Source: Herbaspirillum sp. SJZ107 (GTDB lineage: Bacteria; Pseudomonadota; Gammaproteobacteria; Burkholderiales; Burkholderiaceae_D). Taken from it: a stretch of DNA of 64,000 nt. Shown piece by piece: positions 34,435 to 43,101 of this stretch; the first letter of the stretch is position 1; every line of letters begins with the position of its first letter. The translations under genes and the position numbers were made by a program. Location: NCBI RefSeq assembly GCF_006715485.1, contig NZ_VFNH01000001.1, positions 682,001 through 746,000 of the forward strand, written 5' to 3'. Below the pieces are notes generated by a model. That model did not search any database. It was not told the origin of the DNA and saw nothing but the letters and a program-made list of their open reading frames with translations.

Positions 34435-36477
34435 TCAGCGCAAAGGCACGCTACTGCGGTAGCGGATCGACCCCAGGGTGACGCTGCCGCCGCAGGTATC
34501 GTCGAAGTCCAGGGCCAGCCGGTCCAGGTTGCCAGCGGCGTCGAGCGCCAGTTCGAGGACGGTCACGGTGCCGGTGTTACGGACAAAGCAGCCGGACCAG
34601 CCGGGAGCGATCGATTCGCTGCCGCTGCCGTTGCCGTACACCAGCGGCGGTCCGCTGCGCCAGGTCTGGCCATCGTTGCGCCCGGCCAGGAAGCGTCGGA
34701 ACCCGAGGATCACGTCGAGCGTGGTGCCCCCATTCCAGAGCTTGGCGTAGCCACTGAAGTCCGGATCGAAACTGGTGGCGATGCTGAGCGGGCCGCCGTC
34801 GGTGCGGTATGCCAGCACCAGGGCCTGTGCGGGATCGGCGGCGACCTTCACGGCGAGGGTCCTGCGGTCGACGTCGCCGGCGGCGTTGGCGACACGCAGT
34901 TCGACCACGGCGGTGCCGTTGGCCGCCGCCGCCGGTGCGATGGTGACGCGCGCCGCGCCGGTGTCGCTGAAGCTCAGCGCCGGCCCCGACAGCTGCTGCC
35001 AGTGGTAGGAGGCCGGACCGCCGCTGGCGCTGGAGGCGCTGCCGTCGAGGGCCAGCGTGGCGCCGGCGCCGAACAGGATCGGCGCCGCGCCCGCGCTCAG
35101 GCTGGCGCTCACGGTCTGCATGACGGTGCCGCTGAACGTGGGCCTGTCGAGGTGGCGGCCGGCCGCATCGGCGATGCCGTTCACGTCCATCTCCAGCTGC
35201 AGGCGGTAATCGGTCCCGGGCAGCAGCTGGGTGGACGGCTTGACCGTCAACAGGCCGCCTTCGATCGTGACCGTCGCGGGTACCGGGTTGAACATCTGTT
35301 GCGCCGGACTGCCGGGCTGGGCACCGGTCTGCAGGAAGGTGGCGCCCCCGACCGCGACGGGTGCGAGCGGGCGCGAATACAGCCAGGTCAGCGCGCCGTT
35401 CGGCTGGAAGGCGGCGGGGTCGGGCTGGAGCAGCAGCCGGAAATTCGAGGACGTCGGCTGCTCGACCGTGTACTGCTCGGCGGCGGCCACCTTCGGCAGC
35501 CAGGGCGCGCCGGTCCACAGCACGCCGAGGCCGTTGAAGTCGACATTGTCGATGGCCGCGCCATTGAACACCACGTCGACGGTCTGGGAGGGCAGGGCGC
35601 GGGCGCGCACGGCCGCGGCGCTGCCGTTGGCGCCGGTCAGCGCCAGTTCGCCGGCATCCGGATAGGTGTCGAACCAGCCAGCCCAGGGCGTGGGCGTGGC
35701 GACGTCCACGCTGCCGGCCAGCAGGTCGCTGGCGAGATGGAAGCGCATGGCGTTGGTGGCGCGCACCGTGTCCACGCGTGTCTCGTGCTGGGCATCGAGC
35801 AGCGTCACCGTTTCGGTGGCGGTGGTCTTGCCGTCGCTGAAGCGCAGGCTGAAAGGCTGGGTGTCGGACGTCACGTGCAGCAGCTTCGACAAACGGCTCG
35901 TGCTGTAGTCGAAACGCAGGCCACCCTGCATGTCCTGGGCCGGGTTGCCGCCGTGCGTACGGAAGCGCTCGAAGGCGATCGTGCCGGCGCGTTGCTGCGC
36001 GCCGGCCGGCGCCGTGAACGCGACCGTCACGCCGCCATCCATGGTGTCGTCCAGGTGTTTCAGGTAGCAGCCGTCGAGGGTGACGCTGAGCTGGTCGCCG
36101 GCGCTTGCGCGGCGGTCGCCGTCGCGGTCGATCAGGGTCGCGCCGACCGTCCCGCCGCCCGCGCAGGCCTGGTTGAACGACAGCGTGGCGCTGGCCTCCG
36201 CCTGCGCCGTCCAGTCCAGCGCCAATTGGCCGATGGCCAGCGTCAGCGCGCCGTAGCCGAAGGCGAGGGTGGTAGCGCCTTTCGCGTTCGCTGCCGTCAG
36301 TGGCAATGGAGCCGTGGCCGGCGGCGCTGTCTGGACCGGGTTTGCCGGCGCTGCGACGCCCGTCCCGATGCCGGTAAGGGCGGCAGAGCTTCCACTGCCG
36401 CCACCGCATGCCGACAGCGCCACGGACAGCAGCAGGCAAGGCCACGATCCTGGCAGGCGGCGAACGGGTTGTGGCAT
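34435..36477 (-). CDS. Large lipoprotein with PKD/Ig-like domain
   Basis: A 680-residue exported lipoprotein; the signal ends LLLSVALSAC followed by GGGSGSS. The long beta-rich body has two tandem-like halves (LAFGYGALTLAIGQLALDW, and a structural cysteine in LDGCYLKHLDDTMDGG). A region near 360-440 resembles an SbsA-like Ig domain (LLPGTDYRLQLEMDVNGIADAAG). A PKD-type fold lies near 450-545 (LDGSASSASGGPASYHWQQLSG). GAGGGA precedes the ATG. No catalytic motif is visible; it is probably a surface or periplasmic structural protein. Confidence 0.75.
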   Translation of the reverse strand: MPQPVRRLPGSWPCLLLSVALSACGGGSGSSAALTGIGTGVAAPANPVQTAPPATAPLPLTAANAKGATTLAFGYGALTLAIGQLALDWTAQAEASATLSFNQACAGGGTVGATLIDRDGDRRASAGDQLSVTLDGCYLKHLDDTMDGGVTVAFTAPAGAQQRAGTIAFERFRTHGGNPAQDMQGGLRFDYSTSRLSKLLHVTSDTQPFSLRFSDGKTTATETVTLLDAQHETRVDTVRATNAMRFHLASDLLAGSVDVATPTPWAGWFDTYPDAGELALTGANGSAAAVRARALPSQTVDVVFNGAAIDNVDFNGLGVLWTGAPWLPKVAAAEQYTVEQPTSSNFRLLLQPDPAAFQPNGALTWLYSRPLAPVAVGGATFLQTGAQPGSPAQQMFNPVPATVTIEGGLLTVKPSTQLLPGTDYRLQLEMDVNGIADAAGRHLDRPTFSGTVMQTVSASLSAGAAPILFGAGATLALDGSASSASGGPASYHWQQLSGPALSFSDTGAARVTIAPAAAANGTAVVELRVANAAGDVDRRTLAVKVAADPAQALVLAYRTDGGPLSIATSFDPDFSGYAKLWNGGTTLDVILGFRRFLAGRNDGQTWRSGPPLVYGNGSGSESIAPGWSGCFVRNTGTVTVLELALDAAGNLDRLALDFDDTCGGSVTLGSIRYRSSVPLR

Positions 36478-36560
36478 GGCGATCCCTCAAGCAATGAATT
36501 AATGATTGCAGGAATCTTAACATCTTGATGTTCAGCAAGTCATCAAGTGTTGTCCGAATG

Positions 36561-36710
36561 TCACGCGTGCATGGCCCCTAGCTGGTGTTCCTGCGCGATC
36601 GCGCCCAGGACTATCAACTCGGCCAAATGTTCGCGCTTTACTAGACCCACTGTTGCGTCGCGGATCGCTTCACGCAGGCGCAAGGCCGCGTCTTGCACGG
36701 AAATAGTCAT
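36561..36710 (-). pseudogene. MoxR/RavA-type AAA ATPase N-terminal fragment
   Basis: A 49-codon frame reads ALRLREAIRDATVGLVKREH then LAELIVLGAIAQEH, matching the start of MoxR-family ATPases, whose next segment should be LLLIGPPGTAKS (Walker A). Here it ends in QLGAMHA and a stop, before any ATP-binding motif. It is best read as a truncated leftover. No good ribosome-binding site is seen. Confidence 0.5.
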
Positions 36711-37089
36711 GATTTGCCGACTCAACAAGGATTTTGATGATGCACCGGTGCAATATTAGTGCGTCAAGCCAGCCTTGCCAGCGCAAACCGATTTGCTAAA
36801 CCAGTGTGGTAAATCTGCAAATCGCCGCGAGTGTGTCACTTCGTTACGTAATGATGTAACAAAATGTGTATCCGCTTTCTCTGGTGAACATCGGCTTATG
36901 TCGCGCAATTTGCGCCTATCCTGCACGGGTAAGCCGCAAAATATGTGACCGGACGGTCAGCAATGCATGTTCTCGTTACAGTTCCTTACGGATTCAGCCT
37001 ACGAGTGAACAAAGTCGCAATGTTAAGGTCCTTTCATGCAACGCAGATAGACGTTGCCTGCCTAGTCAACATACGAAGAGGAACAAAAC
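36711..37089. other. Intergenic region upstream of the outer-membrane barrel gene
   Basis: About 380 AT-richer bases with no credible gene. It probably contains the promoter and long leader of the barrel protein gene at 37090. AGAGGA lies before that start. Confidence 0.5.
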
Positions 37090-37653
37090 ATGAAAAAGCT
37101 GATCATCGCAGTCGCCGCCACCGTCGCCGCCGCAGGCGCAGCCCAGGCACAAACCAACCTGATGGATGCCAACGCCTACTCGCCGCGTCCTTATGTCGGC
37201 GTCGCCGTCTCCGGCGCCAAGAACCAGGCCGCCGACGAATGGAAAGCCAGCCCGAAGGTCTTCGCCGGCTATGACATCACCCAGAACTGGGGCGTCGAAG
37301 CGGGTTACACCCACCACGGCAGCGAAGACTACAACACCACCCGTAACGCGACCCCGGTCCGCGCATCGGTGAAGGGTTCGGATTCCTACGTCGCTGCCAA
37401 GTACACCGTGCCGGTCAACGAGCGCGTGTCGGCCTACGGCAAGCTGGGCGCATCGTACAGCGAGCGCAAGAACGACCTGAGCGGCGTGGGCCGCATCAAC
37501 GACCGTGACACCGGCGTGTACGGCGGCATCGGCGTGCAGTACGCCCTGAACCAGAACGTCTCGGTGGTCGGCGAATACGAGCGCTATGGCAAGGACAAGG
37601 CCACCGGCTCGAAGGCTGATGCCGTGAACGTTGGCCTGAAGTACGGCTTCTAA
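37090..37653 (+). CDS. OmpA-like/porin-family small outer-membrane beta-barrel
   Basis: A 187-residue outer-membrane protein with signal peptide MKKLIIAVAATVAAAGAAQA. The mature part alternates short strands and turns: PYVGVAVSG, KVFAGYDITQNWGVEAGYTHH, SDSYVAAKYTVPV, AYGKLGASYSERKN, GVYGGIGVQYALNQNVSVVGEYERYG. It ends in VNVGLKYGF with the terminal Phe used for BAM-dependent insertion. The size suits an eight-stranded barrel. GAAGAGG precedes the start and a strong terminator follows the stop. Likely role: structural or stress-related outer-membrane protein. Confidence 0.85.
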   Translation: MKKLIIAVAATVAAAGAAQAQTNLMDANAYSPRPYVGVAVSGAKNQAADEWKASPKVFAGYDITQNWGVEAGYTHHGSEDYNTTRNATPVRASVKGSDSYVAAKYTVPVNERVSAYGKLGASYSERKNDLSGVGRINDRDTGVYGGIGVQYALNQNVSVVGEYERYGKDKATGSKADAVNVGLKYGF

Positions 37654-37674
37654 GCCACCGCTTCACCCCTCCGG

Positions 37675-37710
37675 GCCGGCGCTTCCATCGTGAAGCGCCG
37701 GCTTTTTCTT
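37675..37710 (+). terminator. Terminator after the barrel gene
   Basis: GCCGGCGCTTC (37675-37685) pairs with GAAGCGCCGGC (37692-37702) and is followed by TTTTTCTT. It also faces the end of the converging lipoprotein gene. Confidence 0.9.
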
Positions 37711-37727
37711 TTGTGCGGCACGGGCTT

Positions 37728-38297
37728 TTACCAGGGCCGCCACAGGTCCTGGCTGCGCAAGCGCTCGCGCGCATGCGCCAGCGACGCGCGTGCGCGCAGC
37801 TGTTCGCTCGCGGCCTTGGCCTGCTCGAACACCGGACCCCACATCGGATGGCCGCCTTCGCCGCGGCCCAGTTCGAAGTCGCGGTCGAGGGCGAGCGCGG
37901 TGTCGAAGGCGAGGCGGCAGTCGAGCAGGTCGCGCGTCACGCAATGGCTGAAGGCGATGTACTTCAGGGCCTCGACCCGGATCGGGCCGGGCGCGCTGCG
38001 GACTTCGGGTTCGCTCAGCCTGGCGATCGCGTCTTCGAAGTCGCCGTCGTCATACAGCCGGATGCCGTCGACCATGGCGGCGGCGGCCTTGCGCACCTGG
38101 TCCTGTTCGGGTTCCTGATCCTGCGGCGCCGCCTGCACGGACCAGCGCTGCGCCCATTCGTCGGCGCCGGGCGCCCCGGCTTCGGTGGCGGGGCGGACGC
38201 CACCGCGGGTGGCCGTGATGGAATCCGCCATGCCGGCACAGCCGGCAAGCGACAGCGGGAACAGCAGGCAGGCAAGGAGGGTGCGATGGCGTGTCAT
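37728..38297 (-). CDS. TPR-like lipoprotein (TssQ-like, T6SS-associated family)
   Basis: A 189-residue lipoprotein with lipobox LSLAGC. The mature domain has a TPR-like helical repeat, MVDGIRLYDDGDFEDAIARL and then VEALKYIAFSHCVTRDLLDC with two cysteines. It ends in the block GHPMWGPVFEQAKAASEQLR. From memory this pattern matches proteins annotated as TssQ family type VI secretion-associated lipoproteins of Burkholderiales, but no secretion genes lie nearby, so the assignment is tentative. It is divergent from an XRE regulator. Confidence 0.6.
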   Translation of the reverse strand: MTRHRTLLACLLFPLSLAGCAGMADSITATRGGVRPATEAGAPGADEWAQRWSVQAAPQDQEPEQDQVRKAAAAMVDGIRLYDDGDFEDAIARLSEPEVRSAPGPIRVEALKYIAFSHCVTRDLLDCRLAFDTALALDRDFELGRGEGGHPMWGPVFEQAKAASEQLRARASLAHARERLRSQDLWRPW

Positions 38298-38469
38298 GAC
38301 CAGTGGGTGCGCAACGTGACTCGGTGTGTGCAGATGAGTCCGCTTTATCGTTTTTCAAGATGCGATTGCAACCCGAAGTTACAGCGCAGACTATTGCCGT
38401 GGCTGCTGTCGTGATACGATTGGCGCTGTCGATCGATCATTCCGTCCGCATGTATCGGATTCCGCTACC

Positions 38470-39201
38470 ATGTCCGAAGTATCCCAACTGCTCACCACGA
38501 TCAAGCGCCAGCTCAAACTGCAGGGCAAGACCTACCGCGACGTCGCCGCCGCGCTGCACTTGTCGGAAGCCAGCGTCAAGCGCCTGCTGACCTCGGAAAC
38601 GCTGGGCGTCGACCGCCTGGTCGAAATCGGCAACATGCTCGGCTTTACCCTGGCCGAGCTGACCCAGGAAGCGGCGCTCAGCGAAAGCCGGCTGCGTACG
38701 CTGGCGCCGGCCCAGGAGAAGGAGCTGGTGTCGGATACCAAGCTGTTGCTGGTCGCGGTGTGCGCCCTGAATCACTGGACGCTGCACGACATGCTGGCCG
38801 TGTACCGGCTGAGCGAAGCCGAGTGCCTGCAGAAGCTGCTGCACCTGGATCGCCTGCACCTGATCGCCCTGATGCCGGGCAACCGCATCCGCCTGAACGT
38901 GGCGCGCGATTTCGACTGGCTGCCGGACGGCCCGATCCGCCAGTTCTTCCGCACCCAGGGCCTCGACGATTTCCTCGGCAGCCGCTTCGACAAGGCCGAC
39001 GAATCGCTGGCTTTTACCCACGGCATGCTGACCGAGAGCGCGCTCGCGCGCATGCAGGCCGAGCTGCGCCAGCTGCGCACCCGTTTCGCCGAACTGCACG
39101 AGGAAAGCCTGGCTTCGCCGCTGCCCAAGCGCCGCGGCAGCGGCCTGCTGCTGGCGCTGCGCGAGTGGGAGCCGGCCGGCTTCACGGCGCTGCGGCGCTA
39201 G
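38470..39201 (+). CDS. XRE-family helix-turn-helix regulator
   Basis: A 243-residue DNA-binding protein. The N-terminal Cro/CI helix-turn-helix (about 10-65) reads KTYRDVAAALHLSEASVKRL followed by DRLVEIGNMLGFTLAELTQE. The remaining 170 residues are helical, without a recognised ligand domain, and include NHWTLHDMLAVYRLSEAECL, which could be a second winged-helix-like segment. It is divergent from the TssQ-like lipoprotein gene and ends 16 bases from the end of the convergent TonB receptor. Targets are unknown. Confidence 0.82.
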   Translation: MSEVSQLLTTIKRQLKLQGKTYRDVAAALHLSEASVKRLLTSETLGVDRLVEIGNMLGFTLAELTQEAALSESRLRTLAPAQEKELVSDTKLLLVAVCALNHWTLHDMLAVYRLSEAECLQKLLHLDRLHLIALMPGNRIRLNVARDFDWLPDGPIRQFFRTQGLDDFLGSRFDKADESLAFTHGMLTESALARMQAELRQLRTRFAELHEESLASPLPKRRGSGLLLALREWEPAGFTALRR

Positions 39202-39217
39202 TCGAGCCGGCGTCCCT

Positions 39218-41407
39218 TCACAGCGACTGTTCCCACATCAGGCGCCAGGTCGTGTGGGGGCGGTATACGGTGCTGCGGGCGCGGTAGCCGTTTGCGCCAT
39301 CCGTGTACAGGCTGCGTTCGGTGTAGTCCTGGTGCAGCAGGTCGTTGGCCGACAGCCGCAGCCGGGCATTGCGGCCGCTCTTCCATACCGCATACAGGTC
39401 GAGCTGGCGCTTGGGCGAGCCGCTGCCGGCCATGGTGAGGCTCTGGCGCGCCGCGTAGCGGCCGCGGTAGCTGGCGCTGCCGCCGAGGTCGAGCGTGGCA
39501 GCGGCCGCCACGTCGAGGCCGAGGTTGCCGGTCCAGGCCGGTTGGCCGTCGATGCGGTTGTCGGGGCCCGGCACCTGTTCCAGGCGCGACCAGTTGCGGG
39601 CCAGGTTGGCGCGGCCGGCGAAGGCGCCGCGCGTGGCTTTGGCTTCGAACTCGAGGCCGCGCACGCGGGCGCGCCCGGCATTCACCGGCGTGACGATCCA
39701 GACGCCGCCGCTTTGAAACACCCGGTCGAGCGCGACCCGGTCGAGCGCGACCCGGTCGAGGGTGACGTCGCGGATCTGCTTGTCGAAGACGCTGAGACTG
39801 AGCATGCTGTCGCTGCTGAAGTAGCGTTCCCAGGCCAGGTCGAGGTTCAGTGCCAGTTCCGGCCGCAGGTTGGGGTTGCCCTGCTGGTCGGGGTTGTTGG
39901 CGCTGTTGTTGTTGTCGACCGTGTAGCGGCGCGGCATCAGCTGGGTGATCTCCGGCGCCTTGTAGCTGCGTGCGACAGCCAGGCGCAACTGGTCGCTGCG
40001 ACCCTGCGCATCGGGCTGCAGCTTGTATAGCGTCTGCACGATCGGACTCCAGACGCCGGCGCCGACGTCCACCGGCGCGGCGGCATTGCCGCCACCACCC
40101 GTGTGCAGCGTTTCTCGGCGCAGGCCCAGGTAGGCCGACCATGCCGCGTTGATGTCCCATTCGTCCTGGATGAACAGGGCGGCGCGCCGCACCGTGGCGC
40201 GGTAGCTTTCGTCGCTGGCGAGCAGCACGGTGCCGGCAGCGTCGTACTGGTGTTCGCGCCGGTATTCGCTGCGGCGCTTCTGGCTGAGGTCCCAGCCGGC
40301 GGCCAGCGCATGGCCGCCACCGAAGGGACGGCGCCAGCTGCCGTTGAAGAGGAGCTGGCGCTCCACCGGGCCGGACGCCACCTCGTGGGTCTCCAGCAGC
40401 GCGCCGCCGGCATCCATGCCGCGATACAGGAAATCGGCTTCGCTGCGCGTGTACGATCCGACCAGCTTGCCGGTCAGGCTGGCGTCGCCGTCCAGGCGCC
40501 GGGTCCAGGCGCCGTCGACGTAGGCCTTCAGCGGCCGGGTGCGATAGCGCGAAGTGGCGCGCTGGAACTCGGCCGGGGTGCCGATCCCGGTCGTCTGCTG
40601 CTGCGCCGCCTCGTTGACGTTGCGGCGGGCGCGGACGAAGGTCTGCGAACTGAAGGTGTCAAAGGGGCTTGCCTTCCAGTTCAGGCGCGGCGCCAGTTCC
40701 AGCATGTCTTCCCGCTGGCGGTCGGTCCAGTCGGTACGCCGCAGCAGCGCCGGCGCGCTGCCTTCCTCGAGGTCCATCGCGCTGACCGGATTGACGTTGC
40801 GCCTGAGGGTGGCGATCACGGTCCAGGCGAGGGCGCCGGCCTTGCCGTTGTGCTGGGCGACCACGCTCGGCGCCGCGTAGCCGCCGATGACGCTGCTGCC
40901 GGCCTTGATCTCGTCGCGCGCGCCGCCGGCCTTGCGCAGGATGATGTTGATGGCGCCGGCGACCGCCTGGCCGCTGGTCTCGGCGGTGGCCGCGCGCTGG
41001 ATCTCGACCCGTTCGACCAGGTCCGGGCTGATCGATTCCAGCGCGAAGCCGGACGGCGCCGGCACGCCGCCCAGCAAGATCGCCACGTAGCCGCTGCCCA
41101 TGCCGCGCATGCGGATCGCCGGCGCCCGGCCGGGCACGGCGTCGACGGTGATGCCGGGCTGGCGCTTGAGCACCTCGGACAGGCTGCTGTCGCCCTGGCG
41201 CAGCAGTTCCTCGCGCCCGATGACGATGGCGGTGGTGGTCGACCGGCGCCGCAGGTCGGCGGCGCCGGCGCTGACCTTCACCTGTTGCATGACAGGCGCG
41301 GCTTGCTGTTCCTGTGGCTGTGATGGCGCCTGCTGTGCCATGCTAGGGGCGTGGGCGCACACGCCCAGCAGCAGCGCAGCGGCGCCGCGGGTTCGAATCG
41401 GTCGCAT
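39218..41407 (-). CDS. TonB-dependent outer-membrane receptor
   Basis: A 729-residue receptor importing siderophores, vitamins or glycans with TonB energy. The signal peptide ends SMAQ, followed by a Gln/Pro linker and a plug domain (about 45-160) with LSEVLKRQPGITVDAVPGRA, IRMRGMGSGYVAILLGGVP and VERVEIQRAATAETSG. The barrel has many aromatic strands and ends YRPHTTWRLMWEQSL. A 15-base unit is repeated in tandem inside the barrel, giving LDRVA-LDRVA-LDRVF near residues 555-570. The neighbouring amylase lies on the same strand 148 bases upstream, which hints at maltodextrin use. Confidence 0.9.
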   Translation of the reverse strand: MRPIRTRGAAALLLGVCAHAPSMAQQAPSQPQEQQAAPVMQQVKVSAGAADLRRRSTTTAIVIGREELLRQGDSSLSEVLKRQPGITVDAVPGRAPAIRMRGMGSGYVAILLGGVPAPSGFALESISPDLVERVEIQRAATAETSGQAVAGAINIILRKAGGARDEIKAGSSVIGGYAAPSVVAQHNGKAGALAWTVIATLRRNVNPVSAMDLEEGSAPALLRRTDWTDRQREDMLELAPRLNWKASPFDTFSSQTFVRARRNVNEAAQQQTTGIGTPAEFQRATSRYRTRPLKAYVDGAWTRRLDGDASLTGKLVGSYTRSEADFLYRGMDAGGALLETHEVASGPVERQLLFNGSWRRPFGGGHALAAGWDLSQKRRSEYRREHQYDAAGTVLLASDESYRATVRRAALFIQDEWDINAAWSAYLGLRRETLHTGGGGNAAAPVDVGAGVWSPIVQTLYKLQPDAQGRSDQLRLAVARSYKAPEITQLMPRRYTVDNNNSANNPDQQGNPNLRPELALNLDLAWERYFSSDSMLSLSVFDKQIRDVTLDRVALDRVALDRVFQSGGVWIVTPVNAGRARVRGLEFEAKATRGAFAGRANLARNWSRLEQVPGPDNRIDGQPAWTGNLGLDVAAAATLDLGGSASYRGRYAARQSLTMAGSGSPKRQLDLYAVWKSGRNARLRLSANDLLHQDYTERSLYTDGANGYRARSTVYRPHTTWRLMWEQSL
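39719..39765 (-). repeat. Tandem 15-bp coding repeat in the TonB receptor
   Basis: Three successive copies of a unit containing CGGTCGAGCGCGACC (last copy diverged) encode LDRVA, LDRVA, LDRVF. The units keep the frame, so copy number can vary without breaking the gene. Confidence 0.8.
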
Positions 41408-41436
41408 GTCGGGGTCCGGCTTTCCAGGTCAGGGAG

Positions 41437-41457
41437 ACGGGCGCCGGCGGCGCCCGT
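41437..41457. repeat. Perfect GC-rich hairpin between amylase and TonB receptor genes
   Basis: ACGGGCGCC and GGCGCCCGT pair around GGC. It lacks a T-run, so it is not a classical terminator, but it could attenuate or stabilise the RNA between the two same-strand genes. Confidence 0.5.
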
Positions 41458-41555
41458 TCGATCGCTGGATTATGCGAGGGCGTTTTCACGCTTTCCAGCA
41501 GGCTGGGATGAATGTCCCCAAGAGCGGGATGAGTGTGCGGGCAGGGCGCCGCCGC

Positions 41556-42893
41556 TCAGCGCGCCGCTTGCGCCTTGGACTGCTGCACGTCGATGCGGTA
41601 ATCCCACGGCGCCAGCATTTGCGCGGCGCCGCCCGCCAGGGTGTAGCGCTGCGATTGGCCGGACACGTTCACCGTCACCTGCACCGCATTCCCGGGCAGT
41701 GCGCGGCGGAAGGCGAACACCTTGTCGTTGCCGGTTTCCAGCACCTGCGGCTCGGCGCCGTACTGGCCGTTCCACAGCGCCCGGTTGCCGTGCTTGAGCG
41801 CGAGCAGGTCGGTGTAGAAAGGTGCATAGGCATAGGTCTTCCACGCGATCGGGTCTTTCTCGAAGAAGGCGATGCGCTTGTCGAGTCCGGCTTCCTGACC
41901 GCCGTAGATCAGCGGCATGCCGGGTAGCGTCGCGGCCAGCACCGCCATCGCCTTGAAAGCCGGGCCGTACAGTTCGACGTCGCTGCCGGCCCAGGAATTC
42001 TCGTCGTGGTTGCTGGTGAAGCGCATGCGGTAGGCACCCGGCGGGAAGGCTTTCGGCGGTTTCGCCAGGAACGCCTGCAGCGTGCGCGCATCGGCCTTGC
42101 CCTTGGCGATGTCCTTGAAGATATCCTTGGTATCCCAGCCGTAGGTCATGTCGAAGGCATGCTCGTGCAGTTCGGGCTTGTCGGCCTCGGCCAGCATGAA
42201 CACCGGCTTGACGCGGTCGAGCGTGTCGCGCACCTCGTTCCAGAACGGCGTCGGCACCTTGCCGGCCACGTCGCAGCGGAAGCCGTCGATATCGGCCTCG
42301 CGCACCCAGAACAGCATGGCGTCGCTCATGCCTTTCCACAGCGCCTTGTTGGTCCAGTCCAGCCCGGTGACGTCGGTCCAGTACTCGGGCTCGGCGCCCT
42401 CGGTGTAGGTCACCGGGAAGATCTCGCCCTTGTCGTTCTTCAGGTACCAGTCCTTGTGCTGGACAGTCCACGGATTGTCGAAGGCCGTGTGGTTGGCGAC
42501 CCAGTCGATGATCACGCGCATGCCGAGGCCATGCGCCTGCTTGACCAGGCTGCGCAAGTCGTCGAGCGTGCCGAATTCCGGATTGACGGCGGTGTAGTCG
42601 CGCACCGCATAGTAGCTGCCCAGGCTGCCCTTGCGGTTCTTCTCGCCGATCGGCTGCACCGGCATCAGCCACAGGATGTCGACACCCATTTTCTTGAGAC
42701 GCGGCAAATGCTTGGCGAAGGCATTGAAGCTGCCTTCCGGCGTGTACTGGCGAATGTTGACTTCGTAGATGTTCGCGTTGCGCGACCATTCCACGTGCTG
42801 CATCGGCGCGGGGGCAGGCGCCGCTGCCGTAGCCGGGACAGCCGTGATGCCTGCAATCAAGCTAAGCATCAATGTAGTCAAGGTACGTTTCAT
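41556..42893 (-). CDS. Periplasmic alpha-amylase family (GH13) glycoside hydrolase
   Basis: A 445-residue exported retaining glycosidase acting on alpha-glucans or maltodextrins. The signal peptide ends TAAAPAPAP. The barrel motifs are MRVIIDWVANHTAFDNPW (region I), DGFRCDVAGKVP (region II, nucleophile Asp), VFMLAEADKPE (region III, acid/base Glu) and RFTSNHDENSW (region IV, transition-state Asp). All catalytic residues are present. A small C-terminal beta domain follows. TTTGGAGAG precedes the ATG at 42893; a frame to 42905 adds four residues without support. Confidence 0.9.
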   Translation of the reverse strand: MKRTLTTLMLSLIAGITAVPATAAAPAPAPMQHVEWSRNANIYEVNIRQYTPEGSFNAFAKHLPRLKKMGVDILWLMPVQPIGEKNRKGSLGSYYAVRDYTAVNPEFGTLDDLRSLVKQAHGLGMRVIIDWVANHTAFDNPWTVQHKDWYLKNDKGEIFPVTYTEGAEPEYWTDVTGLDWTNKALWKGMSDAMLFWVREADIDGFRCDVAGKVPTPFWNEVRDTLDRVKPVFMLAEADKPELHEHAFDMTYGWDTKDIFKDIAKGKADARTLQAFLAKPPKAFPPGAYRMRFTSNHDENSWAGSDVELYGPAFKAMAVLAATLPGMPLIYGGQEAGLDKRIAFFEKDPIAWKTYAYAPFYTDLLALKHGNRALWNGQYGAEPQVLETGNDKVFAFRRALPGNAVQVTVNVSGQSQRYTLAGGAAQMLAPWDYRIDVQQSKAQAAR

Positions 42894-43101
42894 TTGTCTC
42901 TCCAAACGTGATATTGTGTAGTTTAATTACTTTTTATGCCTTGCGATTGTAGACTGGAATGTGCCTCTTCACCAGTATTGAAAATCGCGTCAGAATCTGC
43001 TGACAATACGTCGAGCCGAATTTGCTCTTGGTTTGTGCGATATTGGACAGATAAGCCCGCCCGCAAGCGGATAAGGTAAAGGCGTAGAAAGGGAATACGC
43101 C

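Noticed and set aside
34577..36538. Alternative minus-strand frame over the large lipoprotein gene
   Set aside because: The overlapping frame with signal peptide, lipobox and PKD motif is the real one; this one is Arg-rich and motif-free.
39719..39765. CRISPR-like repeats
   Set aside because: The units are contiguous, in frame and coding, with no spacers. No CRISPR array was seen anywhere in the window.
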